The notes beneath the pieces were generated by a model. The model was not told where the DNA came from. It ran no database searches and saw nothing but the letters and a program-made list of their open reading frames with translations. Source: Gammaproteobacteria bacterium (GTDB taxonomy: Bacteria; Pseudomonadota; Gammaproteobacteria; JADZEE01). From it: 64,000 bases of DNA. This document shows, in pieces, positions 45,195 through 54,233 of the stretch. Every line of letters begins with the position of its first letter. Within the stretch, counting starts at the first letter, position 1. The translations under genes and the position numbers were made by a program. The stretch is from assembly GCA_020850735.1 (NCBI GenBank), contig JADZEE010000044.1, positions 62,001 through 126,000 of the forward strand, written 5' to 3'.

Positions 45195-45254
45195 GGGGTC
45201 AGGTCTTCAGTCTTCAATTCTGTTCGCGGCATTTAAGACTGAAGACCTGACCCC
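45195..45254. repeat. Inverted-repeat element, 60-bp class, copy 4
   Basis: Same GGGGTCAGGTCTTCAGTCTT outer arm and inverted right arm as the 84-bp copies, but with a short centre containing TTCGCGGC. It lies between the exonuclease start and the metallo-hydrolase stop, 16 bp from the latter. Confidence 0.9.
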
Positions 45255-45270
45255 GCTTTTCGGTTTCGCT

Positions 45271-46251
45271 TCAATCCATCCATAGCCCCAGCGCCGTACG
45301 CAGGCAGTTCGAGGGTGTGAACGCTCTCGCGCCACCCAGGCGCAACTCCCACTTCGGTACTACGATGTCCGAGCACACACGGGTGAGCTCACGAAAATAG
45401 CCGTCGAACATCTCCCAGCGGTGATCCCAGCCGGCGCGCTCGACGTACTGCGTGAAATCGACGAGCTCGTAGGCCTTCCCGGCGGCGGCGCGCAAATCCT
45501 GCAGATACGCCAGCGCAAGCTCGACGTCCCGGCGCGCACCGTAACGGTTGGCGTGGCCGCCGACGAAATAGTCGAAATCGTAGTCCAGCATCTGTTCGGT
45601 GGCCATGATGATCCCCGGGAGGTGATCGCCGACGCCGATGGACTGGAAGTGCACCCAGCCGGGCCAGACGACGTCGACCATCATGAGGATTTTCGGCCGT
45701 GGTGCCCAGATGAGGATATTGTCGGCGTCGTGGTTGGGGCCCGGGTAAATCAGCTCGAGTGTCTGCTCGCCGACCGTCAGTGTGTAACGATCGCTGAAGA
45801 TTACGGTCGGCAGCGGGCGATGGGGATCTTGCGCCTGGGCGAGGAAGCGCTGCGTCAGTTCGTGGGCGATGATGGTCACGCCCGGCGGATAGACGTGGGC
45901 AGCGCCGATGTGATCGGCGTGCGAGTGGCTGTACACGACGTGCGTGACGGGTTCGTCGGTGACGCTGGCAATCGCCTCGACGAGCTTGGGCGCGAGACTT
46001 CGCGGTGCGTCCACGGCGATGACGCCCGCACCGGTCGTGAGGAACAGCATCTGGTAGTGGCCGTCCGTCAGCCAGTAGGCGCCGCCGGCGAGGCGTTCGA
46101 CGAGATATCCGCGCGCGCGCGGGACGAGCGGGCCCTTGGAGGTTTCGAGAACCGGATCGAGCGTAAGCACAGACGCATCGTCCGCACGCGCCGTCAGTGT
46201 GATCGCGAGCGTGAGCAGGACGATGTGGGTGCCGCAGGCGCGTGCTCCCAT
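45271..46251 (-). CDS. Secreted metallo-beta-lactamase-fold hydrolase
   Basis: A 326-residue protein. MGARACGTHIVLLTLAITLT followed by ARADD is a signal peptide. The MBL metal motif is SHSHADHIGAA (HxHxDH), with further ligands in YPGPNHDADN and GGHANRYG. It probably hydrolyses an ester, thioester or lactone in the periplasm. ATG 46251 was chosen for the signal peptide. It is 7 bp downstream of the DUF4124-like gene. Confidence 0.87.
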   Translation of the reverse strand: MGARACGTHIVLLTLAITLTARADDASVLTLDPVLETSKGPLVPRARGYLVERLAGGAYWLTDGHYQMLFLTTGAGVIAVDAPRSLAPKLVEAIASVTDEPVTHVVYSHSHADHIGAAHVYPPGVTIIAHELTQRFLAQAQDPHRPLPTVIFSDRYTLTVGEQTLELIYPGPNHDADNILIWAPRPKILMMVDVVWPGWVHFQSIGVGDHLPGIIMATEQMLDYDFDYFVGGHANRYGARRDVELALAYLQDLRAAAGKAYELVDFTQYVERAGWDHRWEMFDGYFRELTRVCSDIVVPKWELRLGGARAFTPSNCLRTALGLWMD

Positions 46252-46258
46252 GGAGCGG

Positions 46259-46510
46259 CTACTCCCGTGGCACCCGCGGCAACACCGTGATGTCGCCCTC
46301 GAGCTCGAGCCGGCGGTAGGAAACGCCATCGGGGGGCGGGTGATCGGTGACCTGGAGCAGCCCCCGGGCGTCGCGCCACTGGTACAGAGTCGCGGCTTTC
46401 TCGCGCTCCAGTGGCGTGCCGCGGACCAGGGTGCGATACAGATCCGGGTGCAGATAGAGATAACCGGCGCCCGCGACCATCACCACGAGCAGGGAAACGA
46501 GCCATTTCAT
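46259..46510 (-). CDS. Small DUF4124-like membrane-anchored protein
   Basis: An 83-residue protein: MKWLVSLLVVMVAGAGYLYL is an anchor or signal, then KAATLYQWRDARGLLQVTDH, the short WxDxxGxxxxTD pattern of DUF4124, and a C-terminal tail VSYRRLELEGDITVLP. Function unknown; such domains occur in small envelope proteins. The upstream open frame reaches into the repeat and is not used. Confidence 0.75.
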   Translation of the reverse strand: MKWLVSLLVVMVAGAGYLYLHPDLYRTLVRGTPLEREKAATLYQWRDARGLLQVTDHPPPDGVSYRRLELEGDITVLPRVPRE

Positions 46511-46540
46511 CGGGTGTGCGTCGCGGTCAGGGATCAGCGC

Positions 46541-46600
46541 GGGGTCAGGTCTTCCGTCTTCCATTCCGGTCGCGGCATTGTAGACTGAAGACCTGACCCC
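46541..46600. repeat. Inverted-repeat element, 60-bp class, copy 5
   Basis: Outer arm as in other copies with two C changes (CTTCCGTCTTCC), centre GGTCGCGGC. It lies between the DUF4124-like start (46510) and the DUF1326 stop (46614), and is followed by GCGTTTTT. Confidence 0.9.
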
Positions 46601-46613
46601 GATTGCGTTTTTG

Positions 46614-47252
46614 TCACGGGCCCTGCCAATCGAAGGGTATGTGCTTGCTCGACTTGCCCGCCCAGTTCCAGGTGAAACCGTGCGCGCCGGTCGTGGTGTT
46701 CACGGTCGTCCTGCCCCAGGTCGCGATCTGGCCCGGACCGACCTCGGAGCCCGGCGGGTTCAGCAGCTGCACGCGCGCACCGGGCGGCGTGGTCGGGCCG
46801 GTGAGCGCCTCGGCGGCGGCTTCGACCTTGCCGGGAATACTTGCACGCCAGTAGGCGAGATCGTCGGCAATCTCGAATTGGATCGGCACGTACTCCACGC
46901 CGCGCATCTCGCAGATGAGGTGCGAGAAGCTCTCCATGAAACCACCGGCACGGCCCGAGAATACGATCTGCAACGCCTCGCGCTGGCGCTCGTCGGCGCG
47001 CTCGTCGATGTACATGCCGACACGCATGGTCTGCGCGCCTTCCCAGACGTTACCGTCGAAGCAAGCCACGGCGACGACGTTGAGGTCGTCGAGACGCACG
47101 CCGCCGAACTCGCCCGAGCGTACGTGCCAGGCGAGCACGCCTTCGCAGTGATCATCGGTCGGTGCTTGTGCGAACTCGCACGGACAGGGAATGTTGCAGT
47201 TGCAGACATCGAACCAGTCGCCCTTCAGCGTCCACTTCGGTACGGCACTCAT
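46614..47252 (-). CDS. DUF1326 domain protein
   Basis: A 212-residue protein. WFDVCNCNIPCPCEFAQAP near the N-terminus with its CNCxxPCPC cluster, HCEGVLAWH and the C-terminal GAHGFTWNWAGKSSKH match DUF1326. The family's function is not known; the Cys cluster suggests metal or redox binding. Its own gene unit: 84 bp separate it from the SIMPL gene stop, and a repeat follows its stop. Confidence 0.88.
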   Translation of the reverse strand: MSAVPKWTLKGDWFDVCNCNIPCPCEFAQAPTDDHCEGVLAWHVRSGEFGGVRLDDLNVVAVACFDGNVWEGAQTMRVGMYIDERADERQREALQIVFSGRAGGFMESFSHLICEMRGVEYVPIQFEIADDLAYWRASIPGKVEAAAEALTGPTTPPGARVQLLNPPGSEVGPGQIATWGRTTVNTTTGAHGFTWNWAGKSSKHIPFDWQGP

Positions 47253-47336
47253 GGCTTTACCTCGCTGGCGGTCGATTTCGGGTCATGGGGTCGATGGTAG
47301 AAGGATCCCGGTGCCGGTTGCAAACGCCAGCGCCCC

Positions 47337-48086
47337 TCACTGCAGCGGGCTCACCTCGATGGTGCCCGAAATGGTGACCGAGAGCGTCTGCTCACCGGCT
47401 TCGACGGCGGGCGGCGCGATCTCGGCAGCCCTGGCCATGGCCATGGCGCGCATGGGCATCGGCGGGGGCGCGAAGCCGCCGGCCGACACGTCGACGTGGA
47501 CGATGCGGTAGCCGGTGCGGCCGAGCTGGGTTGCCACCAGGGTCGCGCGCTGCTTGAACGCCTGCATCGCCGCGGCGATCAGCCGGGTCTCCGCGCTGCG
47601 GCGCGCGGCCGGCGATACCGCGTAAGTGATCGACTCCACCGCGAGCGTCTCCTGCAGCGTGCCCACGAGCTGGGTCAGCGCCACGCTGTCGCCGCTGTCC
47701 AGGCGCAGCGACTGGCGCGCCCGCCAGCCGGTGATGGTTTCGCGGTTGTAGACGGGCGAGGTGACGTAACCGAGGGTCTGCACGTTCACGGCATCGACCG
47801 CGCGGGCCGTGTCGAGCGCGGCGCGCATGGTCTTATTGACCGCGTCGGCCACCTCGCTTTGCTTCGTGCCCTCGCGCTGCACGTAGAGCACGGCGATGAG
47901 CGTGTCGTTGGCGATCTCGTCCTGCTCGCTGACCGAAATGGATACCCGGTCATAGGTCGGCGCCTCCTCGGCGCGTGCGGCGAAACACAGTAACGCCAGG
48001 GTCAACGCGATACCGGCGCGAATGCCCGACGCACGGGCCAAGGGACCGGCCGGCAGGCGTTGCGCTCGCGCTCGCGAGGGCTGCAC
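47337..48086 (-). CDS. SIMPL domain (DUF541) periplasmic protein
   Basis: About 249 residues from GTG 48086; a TTG at 48101 overlapping the previous stop is an alternative. A signal peptide is ASGIRAGIALTLALLCFAAR ending AEE. The SIMPL domain follows: VSISVSEQDEIANDTLIAVL, TLGYVTSPVY, and late in the protein AFKQRATLVATQLGRTGYRI. An unusual Met/Pro-rich PPPMPMRAMAMAR segment precedes the last strand. The family is of unknown function in the envelope. It directly follows the luciferase-like gene. Confidence 0.83.
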   Translation of the reverse strand: MQPSRARAQRLPAGPLARASGIRAGIALTLALLCFAARAEEAPTYDRVSISVSEQDEIANDTLIAVLYVQREGTKQSEVADAVNKTMRAALDTARAVDAVNVQTLGYVTSPVYNRETITGWRARQSLRLDSGDSVALTQLVGTLQETLAVESITYAVSPAARRSAETRLIAAAMQAFKQRATLVATQLGRTGYRIVHVDVSAGGFAPPPMPMRAMAMARAAEIAPPAVEAGEQTLSVTISGTIEVSPLQ

Positions 48087-48097
48087 GTGTGTTTCGA

Positions 48098-49162
48098 TCA
48101 ATTGCCCAGACCGTCGATGAGGCGATCGACCACGCCGAGAAACGCCGGGAAATCGACGGCCGGGAACGGCGCGCCTTCCAGGTGCCCTTCGTAGAACGGG
48201 TAGAACGCGCCCGGTGGCGTCGGCATGCATTGCATGAGCGTGATACCGGCATCGGCATACGTGGCGATGCGCGCGCGCACGTGGGCGGGGGCACCCGACA
48301 GGGTGAGCGCATCGACCATGTCGTGACCGATGGCGGCAAAGGCGGCGTCGTAATCACGGCGCGCCACGCAGTCCTTGATCGTGACCAGCGCATCGGCAAA
48401 GCCGGCCGCCGCGATCGATTCGGCATAGGCGGGTGAGGACCGGTCCGCGGTCGAGAACTGCAGCACCTGACCCTTGTGCAGGTCGAAGCCGCTGTCGTCG
48501 GGTGTGATCAGGGTCGGCAGATCGACGCAGATCTGGAAACCGTCGAGCGATCGGCCCGCACGCGCCGCGCCCGCGCGCAGGCGTGGCATGACGATCTTCT
48601 CGACGTAGGGCACGGACCAGAACGCGCCGATGACGCCGTCGGCGATCTCGCCCGCCAGCTCGATCATCTTCGGGCCGATGGCGGCCATGTAAACCGGCAC
48701 GGGCGGTTGCGGCGGCGGAAACGAGAGCTGGAAGTTGCGCACGCGGAAGATATCGCCCTCGTGCGTGGTCAGCTCGCCGGCGAGAATGCGCTTGACGATG
48801 GTGATGTACTCGCGCATCGCCGCGAGGGGTCGCTCGTAGACGCGGCCGTGCCAGTTCTCCACGTACGGACGCGCCTGCGTACCCAGCCCCAGGATGATGC
48901 GTGCGGGGGCGATCTGGGCCAGCGAGGCGAAGGTCAGCGCCATCACCACCGGCGATCGACCCCAGGGCCCGACGATGGCGGGACCGAGCTTGAGATGACG
49001 GGTCTCGGCGCCGACCACGGCGATCGGCGTGATGCCGTCGTTGAAGGCGATCTCCGGAAACCAGGCGCTGTGAAAACCGCGCTCGTCCATGGTCCGGGCG
49101 TAGCGCCGGACCTCGTTCATGGGCAATCCGTTGAGATAGATCCCGATCGCGCCCGCACTCAT
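48098..49162 (-). CDS. LLM-class flavin-dependent oxidoreductase, third member
   Basis: A 354-residue luciferase-like protein from ATG 49162 with GGGGGGCGG upstream. MSAGAIGIYLNGLPMNEVRR, TMDERGFHSAWFPEIAFND, IILGLGTQARPYVENWHGR and PVPVYMAAIGPKMIELAGEI mark the family. It is more distant from the pair at 7.9 and 11.2 kb, resembling the F420-type subgroup. Substrate and cofactor are unknown. The SIMPL gene overlaps or closely follows. Confidence 0.85.
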   Translation of the reverse strand: MSAGAIGIYLNGLPMNEVRRYARTMDERGFHSAWFPEIAFNDGITPIAVVGAETRHLKLGPAIVGPWGRSPVVMALTFASLAQIAPARIILGLGTQARPYVENWHGRVYERPLAAMREYITIVKRILAGELTTHEGDIFRVRNFQLSFPPPQPPVPVYMAAIGPKMIELAGEIADGVIGAFWSVPYVEKIVMPRLRAGAARAGRSLDGFQICVDLPTLITPDDSGFDLHKGQVLQFSTADRSSPAYAESIAAAGFADALVTIKDCVARRDYDAAFAAIGHDMVDALTLSGAPAHVRARIATYADAGITLMQCMPTPPGAFYPFYEGHLEGAPFPAVDFPAFLGVVDRLIDGLGN

Positions 49163-49316
49163 GGGCCGCCCCCCTTCGCTGCGCCGCACGAGCGGCGTCG
49201 ATCACACCGGCTGACGGTACCGTATTGCGTGCGGGAGCCGCAACCGGGCGGCACTGCCGCGCGCCGGCGCGCGGTACCGGCGGCCAGGAATGGCCGCGCC
49301 ACGACGCGCGCGCGTG

Positions 49317-50060
49317 TCAGGCTTCCCGGCCCCGATGGCCGCCGGACGTCTCGCCCTGGGCCGCCGCCTCGGCCTCGAAATCGGCGCCGGCATCGTGCTC
49401 GAGCTCGGCGAAATAACTCGGGTAGGCTGCCAGCATCGCCGCGGTGATCTCCTCGACAGGCACGTCGGCGCGTACACCCCGATCGCGCACGTACTCCATG
49501 TGGCGGCGGCCCCTGGCGTCGAAGGGCTGGAACAGCGAGTCGGTGCGGCCGTCGAAATCGAGCGGCAGGACGTGAAACTTCTCGCACAGGCTGATGTTGA
49601 ACACCGGAGTGGCTTTCACCCATCGTCCTTCCAGCCAGACCTCGGTGTAACCGTGGTAGATGAAATCCTCCACGTCCATGAGGCGCAGCAGGCGCTCGGT
49701 GGCCAGATGATTGCGCACGTCGGCGTAACCGGGACGGGCCGGGATCCCCGCGCCCCGACACACGGCGGCGTACAGCGCCGCTTTCTGTCCGCAGTAGCCA
49801 CGTCCCTGCTCGACGACGTAGCTCGCCCGGTAGGTGTCAGGGCGGGTGCGGATGCGGTACGGGTCGTAGCGGATCGCGTCGCGCACGGCATAGTACAGAC
49901 GGACCGCGCGTTCCAGGGCAGTGCCGCGGCTACCGTCGTGGGCAGCGCTGAAGGCGCGCACGGCCGGGTGCTCATAGTCGAGGTAGCGGGTCGGCGCGAG
50001 GTAGTCTTCGGGCGCATCGCTGAGGGCGGTTGCGGGGGTGTGTGCTGACGTCGGGCTCAT
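49317..50060 (-). CDS. Transglutaminase-like cysteine protease-fold protein
   Basis: A 247-residue protein from ATG 50060 (MSPTSAHTPATALS). EQGRGYCGQKAALYAAVCR holds the catalytic Cys, and YHGYTEVWLEGRW the His, followed by VKATPVFN where the acid residue would be. Transglutaminase-like bacterial proteins are usually peptidases or amide-processing enzymes. An in-frame extension upstream is antisense to the EamA gene and is not coding. It is divergent from the EamA gene (78-bp gap). Confidence 0.86.
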   Translation of the reverse strand: MSPTSAHTPATALSDAPEDYLAPTRYLDYEHPAVRAFSAAHDGSRGTALERAVRLYYAVRDAIRYDPYRIRTRPDTYRASYVVEQGRGYCGQKAALYAAVCRGAGIPARPGYADVRNHLATERLLRLMDVEDFIYHGYTEVWLEGRWVKATPVFNISLCEKFHVLPLDFDGRTDSLFQPFDARGRRHMEYVRDRGVRADVPVEEITAAMLAAYPSYFAELEHDAGADFEAEAAAQGETSGGHRGREA

Positions 50061-50138
50061 GCGCGTTCGGGGATGTTCGTGGCCGGGCGGGTATTTTCGC
50101 ACATCCGGGTGCCCGCCGGCCGGCCTCATAATGTTCCG

Positions 50139-50996
50139 ATGGACTGGTTCGCCCTGGCGCTGCTGTGCGCATTCGCGATCGCGAGCAGCGACGCTTTCAC
50201 CAAGAGGCTGCTCGGGGATTACGACGCGTACGAAAGCGCCACCGTGCGCCTGGTCTGGGCGGGCGCGCTGCTGCTGCCCTGGGCGCTGGCACAACCCTGG
50301 CCGGCCCCGCCACCGGTGTTCTGGGCCTGGGTGGCACCGCTGCTGCCACTGGAAATCGGTGCACTGCTGCTGTACATGCGCGCCCTGCGCGTCGCGCCGC
50401 TGCACGACACCCTGCCCTATCTCGCCTTCACGCCGGTGTTCACTGCCGTGACCGGCTGGGCCCTGCTCGGTGAGCGCTTGTCGGTGCAGGGCTTCGCCGG
50501 CATCGTCCTGGTGACCGCGGGCGGCTACCTGCTCAACGTCGAGCGTGGCGGCACCTGGATCGAACCGCTCGCGCGCATGCGCCGGGAGCCCGGTCCGCGA
50601 CTGATGCTCAGCGTGTCCTTCCTGTACGGCCTGACCTCGGTGATCGGCAAGGGCGCCCTGCAGCACGTACCCGGACGCTTCCTCGGCGCGTGGTACTTCA
50701 TCGTGCTCGGTGCGGCCATGGTGGCGGTCACGGCGCTCGGCCGGCCGCGCGCGCTGCGCGCGTTGTGGCGACGACCTGCGGCGCACCTGCTCGTCGCGGG
50801 CAGCTTCGCGGTGATGGTGGTGACGCATTTTCTCGCCCTCGAACACGTCGAAACCGCGTACATGATTGCCGTCAAGCGCACCAGCCTGCTGTTCGGCATC
50901 GTCTACGGTGCGCTGCTGTTCGGCGAAGCCAGGCTCGGCCGGCACCTCGCCATCGGCACGCTGATGGTCGCGGGTGTGGTCCTGATCGTGCTTTGA
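50139..50996 (+). CDS. EamA/DMT family transporter
   Basis: A 285-residue ten-helix membrane protein starting MDWFALALLCAFAIASSDAF, with two EamA halves: LLYMRALRVAPLHDTLPYLA and GERLSVQGFAGIVLVTAGG in the first, VETAYMIAVKRTSLLFGIVY with LLFGEARLGRHLAIGTLMV in the second. Such proteins export or import small metabolites; substrate unknown. Monocistronic. Confidence 0.88.
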   Translation: MDWFALALLCAFAIASSDAFTKRLLGDYDAYESATVRLVWAGALLLPWALAQPWPAPPPVFWAWVAPLLPLEIGALLLYMRALRVAPLHDTLPYLAFTPVFTAVTGWALLGERLSVQGFAGIVLVTAGGYLLNVERGGTWIEPLARMRREPGPRLMLSVSFLYGLTSVIGKGALQHVPGRFLGAWYFIVLGAAMVAVTALGRPRALRALWRRPAAHLLVAGSFAVMVVTHFLALEHVETAYMIAVKRTSLLFGIVYGALLFGEARLGRHLAIGTLMVAGVVLIVL

Positions 50997-51146
50997 GCAC
51001 GCGGCTGCGGCGGCAATGCCGGCAGGTCGGCGCGGCGCGTTCATCCGGCTGAGCGGCGATACCCGCCCGGCGCCGGGCCTGCGCAGGTGGGACGGAAAGG
51101 TCCGGCGAACGACGACGGCCGTCATCCCTCGGCTCCGGCCCCTGAT

Positions 51147-54100
51147 TCATCCGCCGCCCGCCGATCCGTCGCCGGGATCCGCGCCGAATCGTGACCTCGA
51201 GCCACGGCCGAGAAGATCGTAAACGACCGGCATCGCGACCAGCACGAGCGGTAACTGCACCGTGAGGCCGGCGACGATGGCAATGGCGAGCGGGCGCTGC
51301 ATGTCCGCCCCCTGCCCCATGCCGATGGCGAGCGGCAGAAGGGCGAGAATTGCCGCGAAAGTGGTCATGGCAATCGGTCGCATGCGACTGATGCCCGCTT
51401 GCACCAGCAGCGCGCGCGCGTCCCCACCCGCACCGCTCAGCGCCCGGTATTCCGAAAAGAAGAAAATCGCGACCTCGGTGACGATGCCGATGACCATGGT
51501 CATGCCCATGATGGCAGTGATATCGAGACTGGTTCCGGTCAACCACAGCCCGATGAACACCGCACTCATCGCCAGCAGCGGCATGAGCATGATCGTGACG
51601 GCGATGCGAAAGCGCTCGTACAGGAAAAGAAGCAGCAGAAACACCAGCGCCACCGCCGCGGCAAACACGATCATCAGCCCCCTGAAGGCGATCTGCTGCT
51701 GCTCGTACAGACCGCCGAGCTCGTAGTACAGGCCCGCCGGCACCAGCGTCCCGTGGTCGAGCAGCGCGCGCACCTCGCGCACCGTGGAGCCCAGATCGCG
51801 CCCGCTGATGCGCGCCGTGACGGCGACCATGCGCTTGAGATTATCGCGAACGATCTGCGGCTGGCCGGTGACCGTCTCGACGCGGGCCACACGGTCGAGC
51901 GGGAAATGATGTCCGTCAGGGGCCCGCAACGACAGCTCGTGCACTGCGTCTGCGGTGGCGCGAAGATGTGGCGGCACCCAGACACGGATACCGATGAGCT
52001 TGACGCCGCTTTGAACCTCGGTCGTGACCACGCCGGTGAAGTGCGCCTGGATCTGGCGGGTCACCATCTCCGGATCCACGCCCTCGAGCGCGGCCCGCGC
52101 GCGGTCCACACGGATGTCGAGCGCATCGCCGGCGAGCGTGATCCCGTCACGTACGTCGACCACGCCGGGCACGCCGGCGATGGCAGCAGCTATCGCCGGT
52201 GCGGCCAGCATCAGCGCCAGGTCGTCGTCGCCGTAGAGTTTGATCTCGATTGGTTGCGGAACGGCGGTCAGATCGCCGATCAGATCCTCCATGAGCTGGA
52301 GCATGTCGATGTCGAGCCCGGGCACCCCGGCATCGATGCTCGCACGCACGTCGTCCATGACGGCCTCGATGGGGCGCCGTGGTGGCGGGCGCAGGCGGAT
52401 GAAGAAGTCGCCCTCATTGGCCTCGGTGAGGCCGCCGCCGAGCTGCGCACCGGTGCGTCGCGAATAGGTCGTCACCTCGGGTGTCGACCGCAGGATACCC
52501 TCCACCTGGGTGAGCAAGCGGTCCGTCTCGGTCAGGGAGGTGCCGGCAGCGGCGCGATAGTCGAGCACGAAACCGCCCTCGTCCATCGGCGGCATGAAGC
52601 CCGTCCCGACGCGCGAGTACGCGAACCAGCCGGCGGCGACCAGCACACCGAGGGCAGCCAGTGCCAGCCACGGCCGCGCCAGCGCGGTGCTGGCGACGGC
52701 CACGTAGCCGCGCTGAATCGCACGCGACACCGGGCCGTAATTCTCGCGCTCGGCGTCGCCCGCGGCGTGCAGATGTTCCGCGAGCAAGGGGATGATCAGC
52801 CACGCGACCAGGTAGGACACCACCAGCGCGCTCGCCATCGTCAGCGCCAGCGCCTTGAAAAAGGCGCCGCTGACTCCGCTCAGAAACGCCAGCGGCACGA
52901 AGATGATGATCGTGGCCCCGGACGAGCCGGTCAGCGGGAGGAGGAACTCGTCCACGGCCGCGCCAACCCGTGCCCGTCGCGGACCCGTCCCGTCGCGCAG
53001 GTGGCGGAAAATGTTCTCCGTCATGACGATGGCATCGTCGATGATGAGTCCGACCGCCGCCGCCATGCCGCCCAGCGTCATGATGTCGAAACCCATGCCG
53101 AGCACGTACAGGATCAGGGTCGTGGCTGCGAGCACGGCCGGCACGACGAACACGGCAAGCAGCGTGATCCTGATGCTGCGCAGGAACACCAGCAGCACCA
53201 GCGCCGCGAGCCCGGCGCCGGTGAGAATCGCTTCCAGGACGCTGCGCGCCGAAGCGCTGATGAGCTCGCCCTGATCGTACCAGTTGCGGATTTCGAGGCC
53301 CGGCGGCAGCCGGGCGCGGTAGCCGGCGAGGCGATCCTGAACGTCGCGTACGATCTGCAAGGTATTGCCGCCCGGCTGCTGGTACACCTGCAACGAGACC
53401 GCGTCGCGCCCATCGGCGGTCACGCGCAACCATTGCGGAACCGTCGCCTCACCGACGGTGGCGATATCCTCGATCTCGACCAGCCCGTTGTCGCCACTGC
53501 GCACGATGGTGTGGCCGATTTGCCCGAGTGACTGGAAACGCGTGTCGGCCAGCAGCAGGTAGAGCTTGTACTGGTCCTCGAGACGACCGACCGCCTGCAG
53601 CACGTTGGCAGCCGACAGTGCCTTGACGACGTCATCGACAGTGAGGTCGTAGGCAAGCAGCCGCCCCGGGTCGACGTCCACCCGGTACTCGGCCTGCGCG
53701 CCGCCGAGCACACCGACACTGGCGACGCCATCGATGGCCGATAACAGGGGCACCAGCTCGTATTGCGCGATGTCGCGCAGGCGCACGGGATCGAGCGTGC
53801 TCGAGGTGAGGCTGTAGGCCGCCATCGGGAACACCGTCGGGTCCATGCGCCGGGCGCTGAAGCTCGTTCCCGCCGGCAGCGCCGACAGTGACGCGTTCAC
53901 CGCCCCCTCGACCTGCTGCAGTGCCAGGGCCATATCCGAGCCCCAGGCGAAATTGACCGACAGCTCGGCGCTGCCGCGACTGGTCGTGGAGCGGATTTCG
54001 CGCACGCCCGGAACCGAGCGGACGGCTCCTTCGAGCGGGCTCGTGACCGCCACGACCATCTGCTCCGCCGGACGGTCACCGGCATCGACGGACACCACGA

Positions 54101-54233
54101 TGCGCGGAAAGCTCACATGTGGAAACAACCCTACCGGCAAGACCGTGGCGGCGAACGTGCCGGCGGCGACCAGCGCCACCAGCAGGAACAGCAGGGAGCG
54201 CCGGTGGGCGGCGCACCAGGCCGCCGGGCTCAT
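51147..54233 (-). CDS. RND efflux pump, inner-membrane permease
   Basis: A 1028-residue RND protein with twelve membrane segments and two large periplasmic loops. TM4 carries GLIIDDAIVMTENIFRHL, with paired Asp of the proton relay as in HAE-1 drug pumps rather than CzcA/CusA metal pumps. It exports hydrophobic compounds with the MFP and TolC homologue encoded just upstream; the ATG overlaps the MFP stop by 4 bp. No regulator lies nearby. The range of substrates cannot be read from sequence. Confidence 0.93.
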   Translation of the reverse strand: MSPAAWCAAHRRSLLFLLVALVAAGTFAATVLPVGLFPHVSFPRIVVSVDAGDRPAEQMVVAVTSPLEGAVRSVPGVREIRSTTSRGSAELSVNFAWGSDMALALQQVEGAVNASLSALPAGTSFSARRMDPTVFPMAAYSLTSSTLDPVRLRDIAQYELVPLLSAIDGVASVGVLGGAQAEYRVDVDPGRLLAYDLTVDDVVKALSAANVLQAVGRLEDQYKLYLLLADTRFQSLGQIGHTIVRSGDNGLVEIEDIATVGEATVPQWLRVTADGRDAVSLQVYQQPGGNTLQIVRDVQDRLAGYRARLPPGLEIRNWYDQGELISASARSVLEAILTGAGLAALVLLVFLRSIRITLLAVFVVPAVLAATTLILYVLGMGFDIMTLGGMAAAVGLIIDDAIVMTENIFRHLRDGTGPRRARVGAAVDEFLLPLTGSSGATIIIFVPLAFLSGVSGAFFKALALTMASALVVSYLVAWLIIPLLAEHLHAAGDAERENYGPVSRAIQRGYVAVASTALARPWLALAALGVLVAAGWFAYSRVGTGFMPPMDEGGFVLDYRAAAGTSLTETDRLLTQVEGILRSTPEVTTYSRRTGAQLGGGLTEANEGDFFIRLRPPPRRPIEAVMDDVRASIDAGVPGLDIDMLQLMEDLIGDLTAVPQPIEIKLYGDDDLALMLAAPAIAAAIAGVPGVVDVRDGITLAGDALDIRVDRARAALEGVDPEMVTRQIQAHFTGVVTTEVQSGVKLIGIRVWVPPHLRATADAVHELSLRAPDGHHFPLDRVARVETVTGQPQIVRDNLKRMVAVTARISGRDLGSTVREVRALLDHGTLVPAGLYYELGGLYEQQQIAFRGLMIVFAAAVALVFLLLLFLYERFRIAVTIMLMPLLAMSAVFIGLWLTGTSLDITAIMGMTMVIGIVTEVAIFFFSEYRALSGAGGDARALLVQAGISRMRPIAMTTFAAILALLPLAIGMGQGADMQRPLAIAIVAGLTVQLPLVLVAMPVVYDLLGRGSRSRFGADPGDGSAGGG

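Noticed and set aside
40276-46600. Repeats as a CRISPR array
   Set aside because: The copies are hundreds of bases to 2 kb apart with genes between, are inverted repeats, and no cas gene is present.
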